64,000 bases of DNA from Patella vulgata (taxonomy: Eukaryota > Mollusca > Gastropoda > Patellidae): contig NC_065880.2 of NCBI RefSeq assembly GCF_932274485.2, positions 49,958,894 to 50,022,893 on the forward strand, in the 5' to 3' direction. Below the pieces are notes generated by a model. It was given only the letters and a program-made list of their open reading frames with translations. It had not been told where the DNA came from and made no database searches. Positions 1 to 12,000 of the stretch are shown here, in pieces. The translations under genes and the position numbers were made by a program. The stretch's first letter is position 1. The number at the start of each line of letters is the position of its first letter.

Positions 1-3000
1 CAAGGTGTGGAATGATACTGTTGCTAATCTCAGTTTATTAGCTTTAGGTACCAGTGCTCCAGAGATCTTACTGTCTGTTATAGAAATTGTTGGGAATAAT
101 TTTCAAGCAGGAGATCTTGGTCCTGGTACCATTGTTGGTTCTGCCTCGTTTAACTTATTGGTTATATCCGCTATTTGTATCATGTCTATACCTGGTGGCG
201 ATGTACGACGTATAAATAATATGAAAGTGTTTGCTGTTACAGCCTTCTCTTGTATATTTGCTTACGTTTGGTTGATTATTGTATTGGTTGGGATATCTCC
301 TGGAAGAGTTGAAATTTGGGAAGCTTTCATAACTTTATTGTTCTTCCCCCTGCTTATTGTTATTGCTTTCCTGGCTGAAAAGAACTTTTTCATTAAATGC
401 AAACAAGGTAAATATTTTTTAGGTTTTATTTTCTTCTTATAGCCCTTTTGGTCGAGTGAAAGAATTCGATTTGCATTGAAACTTTTGTCTAAATCAGGAA
501 GATACATGTGAATAGAATTGAATCTGTCAATAAAGATAAAACAAGGCTTTGAAAATAAAAAACTGAGAAACATTTTCTGTCATAAGTACATGTATAACAT
601 GGTCCTAAAGAATGAGTGGGTGTACGATTTTATATTATATTCTATTAGAAAATTGTATTGTATATATTATATATTCAACCAGGTAATACAGACAACAGGT
701 ACACAGTTAATGATGAGGAGAATACTGGTAATTATTATTTATTATTCATCTTCTTGCAAGTGTTTATGCTTGTCCTCAGATCTTAGTCATAAGTATTTCA
801 ATAACTACAAGAGATTTCATAATGTGGGTGGACACTTATATAAATATATTATCTATGTAACCACCAAGGCGAATAGGAACCTATTTAACATAGAATGCGA
901 TGGCGAGTGGTAATAAGTACGCCGTTGGGGCGTTTTCGACATATTCGGAGGTCAAAAGGTGAAATTTTCAGACAACTAGTATCATTATGTATAGCATTCG
1001 TTGTAAAACAAATTCGGAGAGATTTTGATTTGACAGTTCTTACGTGTTTTTGAAACAGGTTTCGAAGTGTTTTGGTTCTGTTATGCAAGATCTTTTTCGA
1101 CATTCCAAAGTAAAAATTCGGTGCTAAGACCACCTAAAGATACATTTTAAATGTTCTTATTATTAATTAGAACAGGTTTCGCTTTAGTTTTTATATTTTG
1201 CGCTGACATTTTATTGCTTTAAATCTTCCTAGTGCAAAAACGGAAAATTTCATCTTTTGACGTCCGGGGTCACAAAGAACAAAGATGAATTTATCAAATT
1301 TACATTTTTATTGAAAGGGTGATTACTTTCGATCATTTTCAGCTTATTTTCAGGATGCAAGAGTTGCTGCGAATTCACCTTCAGTGCAAATGAACTCATT
1401 TGACCTTTGACCCCGAATATCTCGAAACGCCCCCAAAACGGACTGATTACCACTCGGAATCATATTCTACGCAAAATTTTACTATAGAAAAGTCGGGTCT
1501 GGTTTTGTGCCCATTTGATGGACAACCCTCCAATCTGAGCCTCCAGACTACCATCATCAACATGGGGTTAAAGTAACACACCGACCCTGGTCATTTCTTC
1601 CATTTAGTTTCTTTTTAGTGGAGAAGTTACCTTTTTATCTGCTGTTAATACCCATTAATTACGATATATACGATGGGCATTTGTATTGTAAGCGTTAATT
1701 GAATAGCACGGAAACTGACACCCAATCAATTGTTTTAAATATTGGCTTGTGAATGAAAGGTCCAATTTGCCACTGTGATTAAAAGATGACTAACTATTTA
1801 AAGTGACGGAATTTTACTAATTAAAAAGGAAGATTTTAAAACACATAGGTATAGTAAATAAAAGTAAGACGTGTATTATATTTTTATAGGTATGGCTCTA
1901 TCAGATCGTAAATCGTATTATCAAGATGCAAGTAAAGATGGCGAACCCAGTAAGTAATATTGTACCGGAATATCCACAGATATAATTTACAATATTTATA
2001 TCTAAAATCGTTACAAAATGGTATGGCACTATGCGATTTTATATTCATCTAGTAGAAGTCTAAAATCATCTTCTCATCTAAGTTTATTAAAACCCTGTAA
2101 ATAAAATTTTGTATCACACGGCAAAGGGCCACCCTCTAGAGATATTTTGAAGAACATATTCAAAACCCATTTATTTTTTATATTTATTTACTTCTCACTG
2201 TGATGTATTTTATATTCTTGTATTAATCATTCACATTTTAAAATGTACATACTTAAGTGTAAAGGGCATCGGAGAAATTCAACGACGACAGTTCTATGTA
2301 TTGTAATAATAATGATACTAATATCAATTTCGAATTTGGTTTATTCTATATTCATGTTCGTTGCGTTTCAGAAGGGAAAGATAATCCATCGTTTGATGAC
2401 ATAGAAGTCAATGATGCAAAAGTTCCAGCCATTGTAATAGAGCATCATGGTAATTAATTTATCGTCTACTTTTTTAAAAATAAATCGGTGTAGAAAAACG
2501 AGAATTAGAATGTTTTTTTGTTTTCCGAATGTAATTGTTAATATTTTTTTTAAAACATATGTAACCTATAAGCACTAGTTTTTATTTGCAATATTAGTAA
2601 TATATTTATCAGTTTATTGTTTAAATGTTTTACAGAACACGAAACGGATGATGAGGACAATATGCATAAACCAAAGAAAGATGAGGTAAGAGTTACCTTC
2701 GTGGTATTTGATCTAGTAAATGGTATTTGTCAAATACTTACATTTAACATGCCTTTAAATATTTATTGAATGACCAACCGAATAAACAAAACGAAAATAA
2801 TAACTTATGATTTTAATAATACTTTGAGATACTAAAACATCCACACTTTTGCATAGAAGAAACAAAACAGGGTGATTGATATCAGAGTAGGCCAAAAAAA
2901 CAAAACAAAAAGTAAAGTCATGAAATAATCCTGATCGATTAGATAACATGGCGAAACTTAAACATTGTTTATTATATGTATTGTATATAAGTTTTAAAAT

Positions 3001-6000
3001 ATTTAATCAATCCTGCTATGAATTTAAACTATACGGCACTGGGCGATGGACCGGTTACTTTATACAATCAAACGTTTCTCATTTAACTTGTCCTTTATTC
3101 TGTTTCTTTGGCCGAGGTCCTGTGTACACATTGGCGTGTGCGTTAATTGGCAGTTGGAATTCGATATAAGAGTAGGCCGTAGCGCCGCTCTCATTGTTTG
3201 TTTGGTGTGTTAGATTTTTCTTCAAAATCGCATTGCAATTTTTTTAACGATCCGAATAAACCTCGGATGTTGATTGATGATTTCGTGCCAAAACAAAGAG
3301 GCACATTGTGACATGGAAATTCTAAAGAAAACTCAAAGAAAACATACTGTGTACGTGGCTCATTATCAATTGTTCACAATAGCGGCTATAGTGATAATAT
3401 GGAAACTGTTGATGTAACAGGCAAAATATTTTCTGGTATGACATGGATTTCCCGTATGACATCTGTTCCACCTTGAAATACTTCGTGGTTGAATGTTGGA
3501 CTCAGACCTGTAATAATATTGTCATTGATTTTTTATCTTAAAATCTTTATAGTCATAAAGAGCCAAACGTGTCACAACTATCTAATAAAATTTACGGGAT
3601 TGACCATTTCACGTCGCATGCTTACCATTCTGGTCTCGCTAGTTTGTAAAGGTATCATTTTTATTTTTTTTGATAATTTCTCTCTGCCAAATTGATTATT
3701 TGCAGAAATGAATAATTTTCCATTTTATAACGATTTGACGTCGCATATCTGATATCACGTTTGTGGCATACCATGATTAGGCAAAACCCATCATAACTAA
3801 GACAGCAGTCTCATCTTTAGGACTCTGTGATCCGTTCATTACAGTTATTGTTATTTCAGTTTTACCGACATTGGACTTACATAGTGAATTGTAAACATTC
3901 TTGCCCATAATTATTTTCAGGTAAAAAATGCAGCAAAGCTGATGATGCGAAATCACAACCACAATTCTGGGTATTATAGAATTAATGCTATACGAAGGCT
4001 TTCTGGTAGTAAGAGGATCATACCAACCAAAAAACAAAATATTAGAGAGGTATTACATTTTGACCATCAATATGGATATATTTAAATGACTACAATGTCT
4101 GGGATTCTAGTTTGTAGTTCTTTTATACATTACTGTAAAACGGGAGTTTCATTTGGACCGTCTTTCAGTCGTTTGAACATTTATAACATTTCTTGAATAA
4201 TTATACTGAAATACGTCATTTCGTAAACAACCAGCCTGTGCATTCTTTGTGATGACTAAAATGTGTCTTTGCAGCAAGCTGGACGTCGTCGGGTACAGAC
4301 CACAACACGTGTTCATGACGGTCGTTGTCAGTCCGTCGCTGATTTAGCACTCAATTTCACTCATCCCTTTACGACCATTACCTAACTATATCGTTGGTCA
4401 GGCTTTCCTGGGATTCGTTTGTTGAACCCATGTGAGTTTGAAATAATTTTGTTCTGTGCTAATATAGGCCTAGTGATGATACTGTTTTTCTTTATAGATC
4501 TATGACCTTGTTAAACTGTCAGAAAAAGCCACGAGATATAAAGATGCCAGTGAGGGGGGTGTTAAACCTGTAATAGAATTTACCTCACCTACAGTAGCTG
4601 TTCTTGAAAGTCAGGGACAGGTTCGAATAGGTATCAGACGATCTGGTAATATAGCGCCACCTGTATCCGTCAGGTGAGTAATCAATCTGAAATTTCATCT
4701 ACCGCTAAATTTTCTGTGAAATCTCTTGCTCTATTAAGCAAAGACAGAGAAAAAAGATAGGCCTGAATATATTTTTACCATGAATACAATGAACTGTTCC
4801 GAATAGTTCATGGTTATTACTATCGCGCTGTTATAGCTAGGTGTATCTTTCATAGCGCCGTAGACATCATTTAATACAATTTTCGTCGTATTCTGACTAT
4901 TCTGTCAAAAGGCAAAGATGTATTTGGCCCCAAATGTTATATTATTAATTCGACATTACACGATAAGCCCATAATCAATTCTCTAGATCATCGGTTGGTC
5001 ATGATTTTGAACGGATTGAAACACCATCGCCATTTAATAATTTAATTTAAAAATGGATAATCGAGGATTTGTTTATTATCGTTATAACTGTAGCAATTGA
5101 AATCGAGGCGACGTTATTCTTCAAATGTTCATAGTTCAGCTCAGAATTAAGTAATTTGGCATTTTAATATATTCCGTTTTCATTATCAATTTTCAAACTT
5201 TTATTTCAAGAAATGTCAGCTCTTTATCTAAACCTGACATGATACAGCTTTAAGTATTGGGGTAAATATGGTCCCTGTCTATTAATTATAACATTGCAGG
5301 TACAAAGACATGATATCTACACTGAAAAAACCCTTGTGTTGGATCTCAACACAAGAACTTGTGTTAAAAATATTTAACACATGTTTGTGTTGTATTGCAT
5401 TGCAATGACACAAGTTTGTGTTCTTTTCAATGTCTTAACACAAACTTTTGTACATTTATAAAATCTTATGTGGTTTTTTTTTCCATATAATTAATTACGT
5501 CGACATTAAAGATAACATTTATTATGTTCCTTTATCACATTATGTTTTTTATTTATTGAGAAAATCTGAATGGGATTGGGGAACTGGATTAGGGATCTGG
5601 CCTAGCCTATATGTAAAACCACTCTTCCTGAATTTGAATGTCGAGTAATTCACTTGATTTATTTTTTAATATTTCTAATTATCTAAAAGGATATTATATT
5701 AATTATTACAAACATTAAGTAGAAATCGCAATGTATGTATCGTGCGATGCATTTAATATCTCTTTTAAAACAACGTATTTTATAACAGTATACTGATATA
5801 AGAGATCAAAGTTTTAGTCAATTATTATCTAAATATAAACTATTTATTTAATTAGATATAATAAAAGATTATTCTGATTCTACTCTTTGTTTATTTTCAC
5901 ATCTTGTCTCAGACAATATACAGAGACAGGTTATTACAATGTCTGCATTTGGAAGTGTCTGATTGATATCGCCCCAATAAACTTGATACATCAAAGACAA

Positions 6001-9000
6001 TAACAATTGTGTTATATCTACGTTTTAAAAAAATGTTTGAATGGGCGTGGAAATAGTCGAGTTAATCTTTTTATTTAATTTAATTGGTTCATTAATCGAA
6101 ATTGGAAATTTATTCTTACCTGTAAATGACCAATTAAAATGAATTACTCTTAAAACAAAGAAAGAAATATTTATTGAAGTAATTTTGCGGTATTAAACCC
6201 TGTGGTACTGCAAATGTTAACTGTATTATTAAGCATTAGTATCGAAAAAAAGTGATATTGTTGTGAAAAAAGTTTGTTCAGAAAATAAGAACATCAGGTT
6301 TGTGATTTTGGTATTTTTTAATACAATGTATGGCGGGCGGACAAACTGACCAAACAGTATATTTCGAGGTATTTGAGGTAAGCTAATTTAATATTATATC
6401 ATAACTGCATGTGCATAATTGTGTTCTGTTTGATTAAATATTCAAAAAATCATTCTTAGGATACAACCTCGACACCAGTCCGCCCTGAATTGCAATGTTT
6501 GTTTTGTGTTCTAGGCGCCATTTTGAATATAATACAATCCAGCGATAGTGTAGTCTAATTCCTTTAAAAGGGAATCCGAATTTGTTAATTTTCTGCAATA
6601 TCACTTCGGTGGAAGCGGACGTTAAATAAAGCTATTTCACGTACAAAGACCTACAATAAAATCCAGGTGGATTGGGAAAAATATGCATGTATTTTCTTGA
6701 TGAAGAGTAGCTATTTCAATTAGTAAATGCCCAGTCATCTTAGACAAATAATAATTCCAACTTCAAATCAGTTGTATTTATTCAAATCATACCATGAAGA
6801 ATTGTATTTTTCCACTTGCATAATAATAAAAATTTGACTTTTATTATTTTATTTCTTCAGGCCAAGAGCATGGAAAATTGGTAATTGCCTTGTATCACTG
6901 CTAACTATAAATCACAGGGAACCTTGGGCAGAAATGATAATATGGTTCTCAGATATGTTACTGTGTACAGAGTGAACAGAAAATATTTATACACTTGCTA
7001 TTATAGTATTGGCCAAATTAATAGCAATTTTTTCTAAAAACGTTGCAGAAGTAACTCACTAAAATTGAAGTATGAATAAAATCATACACCGTGAATATAT
7101 TGAACTGAATATTCTTACACATAACCATAGGCGTACGGGGAAATTTTTGACTGGGGGGCGGTGGTGGTTGGTGCCCCAAAAATGTAGTTAGGTTCTTAGT
7201 ATGTTACATAATAATAATAAATTCGCTGTTAAATTGGACACATTCAAGAACACAATATTTTTTTTATACAACTTTTACAAAGTACAATTGTGTGCCCAAA
7301 TTTTCCCAGCATTTGGTTCCCAAAATGGGGGGGGGGGGGGGGGCGCCGCCCCCAGCCCCCCCCCCCCCCAGCTCGTACGCCTATGCACATAACCATATTG
7401 ACATCTACTTCACATTGCATGGTTGGTCGACGCAACGCCGTGTATAGATAAAGTTGCGACAACTGTGAAGCCAGGAATTTCATATGACGTCATGCAAACT
7501 TATTATCTATTTATATGACCTATTATATTGTTGGATGTCATAGATTTCAGCGAATAAGTGTATATAGGACATAAAACATACATTTTTTAAACGAAAAGTA
7601 TAGCTGAACATACTATTATTAGTATTATACAACAAGAAGCGCACATTATTGTTATATAGCCTTATTCTATAAGAAAAATCAAAATAAAAGATACACTAGA
7701 TAAAAGTACTATTAAACCAGGGGCGGATCTAGGAATTTTGAAAAGGGGGGGGGCTGCAAAATGAAGGCATTGACCGCGGAGACGGTGCTTGCCGCTGAGG
7801 GGGGGGGGGGTGTCCCCAAGAAAATTATCCGTCATTTCCTTGCATCTGTAGCCATTCCAAGAGCTATTTCCCAGACTGGTGTGTTTGAGTCGATGGTTCG
7901 AGTCATTTGGGATCCCTACAACGGGTTGGGAACTGACATATTTGAGTCTGAGAAAAGGCACTTTCAGCCGTAAAAAAAGGCACTGTTGAAAATTAGGGGG
8001 GGGGGGGGCTCATCCCGCGCCCCCCATCGAATCCGCCTCTGATTAAACATATTTAACTTGCATTCGCTTTTAAAGGAGCTAAATCGCTAATATTTGGGAA
8101 CTAGAAATTGTCACAAATGGGTCGCACTAACCTTGATGTTCACAAATACGTAAGACGATATGAACATCAACTAAAAAGATATGTAATGTGATTCAGCTGC
8201 AAGGTGATATATGCATATATGCAGCATAGATAATTAAAACTTCTATTCAAGTTAAACCAACTGTATCTATTTATGTCTTACGTCGAGCTGAATACATTTT
8301 ATGATTTATTGTCATTAAAACATCTATTGGTGGTTAACAGTGTGTAACTAAAAACTAAAATTGGATCTTATTATTGCCAATGATATAATGTACCTTGAAT
8401 TTTTTATCACGAAGTCTATCGCATCCAGATATTTAAAGCGCGTTTACAATATATTCATTTTTTTGTATCGTAAAATTCATCTTCATTTGACGAACTACAC
8501 CCAAACTACAGTCAGTGTAAACACGGTTTGGAGACTGTATCTGAACTACAGGGTACATCGAACTACAGTGTACATCATGCTTAAGAGACACTATCTAATA
8601 TCCAACAGGAAAAATGACGATTAATTTAATATCCGCCAATTGGTGTTGCTGCTATTTTGTATTTTCAAAATTTATCTTCAAATTCAGAGACATCGAAAAC
8701 CATATAAAGGACATTGCAAAAGTCATATCTTACGTATCTTAAGAGATGCCCTTTTAGTCTACCAAATTTATGTTTTTTTTGTTGAATTGCCTTATACATG
8801 TATTACCAAATTCGGTAGCCCTTTTAAAAGAAATGCCCGGCACCACATGGAAAATACATTTCTTTAATTGATGTTTGTCAAATTCGATTTCCGCACATTT
8901 CGCGTACATAACCACGATATAATGGTCGAATATTACGTACATCAGATAAACTATTTTTAAAGCCCAAAACTATTCAACTAGTCTCTTTTAGTTATCAAGC

Positions 9001-12000
9001 ACCTGTTTTATGGGGTAATCTACCATTTAGTTTAAGATGTTGTACATCTCTATATTCTTTTAAAAAACAACTTAAATCACATTTATTTAATGAGGCTTTT
9101 AACTGACTCTGTATACAATTGTTAACATGTCCATAATCTTGTTGTTTATTTATGATTACATTGTAATTTTGTAAAGTGCCCCTGAACATGTTTTATGAAA
9201 GGGCGCGCTATAAATATGCTGTAATAATAATAATAATAATAATATTACCAAATTTGGCGGCCATTATGAAAGAAACGCCCGGCACCATATAACAAATACT
9301 TCTTTTTTTTAATTTGACGTTTGTCAAATTCGATTTTTCGGCACATTTCGCTTGCATAACCACTCTGTGTTTGAGGAATTTAAAAAGAAATCATTTATAA
9401 TCCAACGAGTAAATAGTAAAACACACTGATTACGAGATATCGCTCTCAGAAAATTCCCCGATTTTGGGTATGATTTTTGTTTTGGCGTAAAACATCTGTT
9501 TAGGCGAGATGACGTGTTTTTGGTGTACATGAGTAAGCAATAATGCTACCTGACTAAAATACCCCCCCCCCCTCTTGCATTCGCATGTAGTCATACATAT
9601 GAGTCTCAAAATAATATAATATATTGTTAAATTATGCTCTTTTCAACTCTATACCCATGACTGGTGTACCAAGTTAAATCCACATCAAAACCCCATTTGT
9701 CGATAAGTGTATTTATAATAATCACTTGAACATCCTTGGAGAATTATATCTATTTAGTGAATATTAATACCAAAGAAAGAAAACAACTCTAAATTCTGAA
9801 TATAAAGTCATCAAATTCTTTTACAGATCTTATTGTGGAAACCCAAAAGTTATATGTCACCATTGCCTTTTTAATCACATTTTTGTTTTTAATGTCAAAT
9901 ACCAAACCATCTCTAATATTGTTTCATTATATAGAATGCAGTGTAATCCTAAACACTAAAGATTTGGCCTGAAAATTTGAAATAATATAGAGGGATCATC
10001 AATAATTAATAGTAACATTCGATAATTATAAAAATGTATTATTGTAGGATGAAATCAACCTTTATTTTTAAACATTTAGTGAACATTTCGAATGTTAATG
10101 CCTCTTTTATATAAAATGGTTTTATTAATTAATCAATTTTTGTTTTACAAATTTTTAATTTTCTCCATTTTGTTTGATTTTTATGCTATATTTATTTTAT
10201 CTATCTATAATTATTTGCCTGTGCTTTATCTATTAGTTCCCATTTATATACTGTAGAAAATTTTGAATTCCTAATCTGTTAAAGGGACTATTTTTTCTTA
10301 AAAGTATTTCAATTTAGTGCATTATTAATTATTAATGTCTTTAGTGCTTGGTTTGGTTGATATTAAATTTAGATATATTTAAAATGTATGTTTTGGGACC
10401 ATGGGGTAGGGATATTGTGAACATATATATTATATTCTCAGTTCTTTTTAAGGTTAATTGTAAAAAAAAATTAAATAGCTTTTTTTGAGGGGTGGGGGGA
10501 TATTGTTATTATTGAACAAAATTTTATTAGTATTGAAATTAACTTTTTTGATTAATATTCCAAATGTCTCGGTGCTTTATTTTTCAATTTAAATTTTATT
10601 AGTATTGGAATTAACTTTGTTTATTAACCTTCGAGATGTCTGTATTGGTATTAATTAGGCATTAATTTATTTTTTCATATCATTTATTGAATAAATAATA
10701 ATTTAACAAACAAAATTATTATGTCATTTATCAATAATTACAGTCTAAACAGAACGAATGGAAGGGGTTGCATTCGAAAGGTTGCTATACTGGATATAAA
10801 TTGGTAAAATACAACACAAGTTTTTGTTATACACAAGTTTGTACGAAACAACACGAGTTTCAGAAATTTCAACACAAGTTTCAGAAATTTCAACACAAGT
10901 TTCAGAAATTTCAACACAAGTTTCAGAAATTTCAACACAAACAAGTTTCAGAAATTTCAACACAAATAATGTGTAGATTTTCACACAAGTTTTGTGTTGT
11001 TTCAACATTTAACACAAGTTTTGTGTTGTTTCAACATTTAACACAAGTTTTGTGTTGTTTCAACATTTAACACAAGATTGTGTTGTTAAATAGAGACACC
11101 TAACTTGTGTTGAAAATTTGTGTTGTTTCAACACAAGTTTTTTTCAGTGTACTAAACTGCCATCTTTATTCATTTCTTTCATGTTGTGGGGTAATTTTGA
11201 ATATACACTCGTTTATCACTTCAAATCAACCCCAGATAGTAGAAAGTTATATTTCCACAGACGACTATATTCTTTGGTCGTATACACGACTTCATAAATA
11301 ATAGATGTTATGATCTACATTGCTTATGGTAACCTCAATTCGAGAATAATAATAGATAATTGATACTTCAGTATTATAGACCTTTTATTTATTAAATAGG
11401 GTAGAAACTGGTGACGGATCAGCACAGGAAGGGAGTGATTACAAGGAATATAACGACATTATCCACTTTGCCGCTAATGAAGAATTACAAGAAGTATTTA
11501 TAGACATTATTGATGATGACGAATGGGAAGAGGATGAGATATTCTTCGTAAGGCTATCTGCTGTTCCGGGGCAAGTATTTGCATTTGGAGAGCATACTAT
11601 CTGTGAAGTGACTATCATTGATGATGATGGTAAGTTTTAGAATAAAGCGCGGTGAACATAAGTCCAATTGTTGGACTGTTTATATTATTTTATAATCTGT
11701 TCTCTTCCCAACGTTTCGCTGGAGATTTCAGTGGCGAGCCCCAAACCTCACCAGGTAAATCCATATCATTTATTCACAAGTTTCTTTGCCCCGCTAGATA
11801 GAGTTCAGGTCCTACTTATCTATTTTATTCTTATCCTGCAACTGTTAGAAATATCAGACAATTCCGCCAAGATTTGATATCAAATTCACTGATATTGCAC
11901 TAATTATATCCGAAATATCTCGATTGCTGATGTACACAAGTCTACATGGTCAAAATGAAGTAGATTAGTTGTACGCTGAATGTTTATCTTTATAGCATGC

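Larger units (their letters stand above)
5320..11149. mobile_element. 5.8 kb terminal-inverted-repeat element filling NCX intron 6
   Basis: The left end reads CACTGAAAAAACCCTTGTGTTG outward from a TA at 5318-5319; the right end is its near-perfect inverse, ending TTTTTTTCAGTG before a TA at 11150-11151. Both subterminal regions are built of CTTGTGTT/AACACAAG motifs in both orientations; the right one expands into 21-bp and 29-bp tandem arrays. No transposase frame is visible, so it looks non-autonomous or gutted. It hosts two hAT-like MITEs and a LINE tail. Without it the intron would be about 0.9 kb. It could alternatively be two half-elements, but each end occurs only once. Confidence 0.55.

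Noticed and set aside
7244-7483. Gly/Pro-rich frames
   Set aside because: Produced by G and C homopolymers of a MITE.
10738-11070. Reading frames with KFLKLV, EISETC or KFQKFQH repeats
   Set aside because: Unit length 21 is a multiple of 3, so a tandem array automatically gives open repeated frames on both strands.
5320-11149. The large TIR element considered as a Polinton-type element
   Set aside because: The TIRs are short, the flanking repeat is TA, not 6 bp, and no capsid, polymerase or integrase frame is visible.
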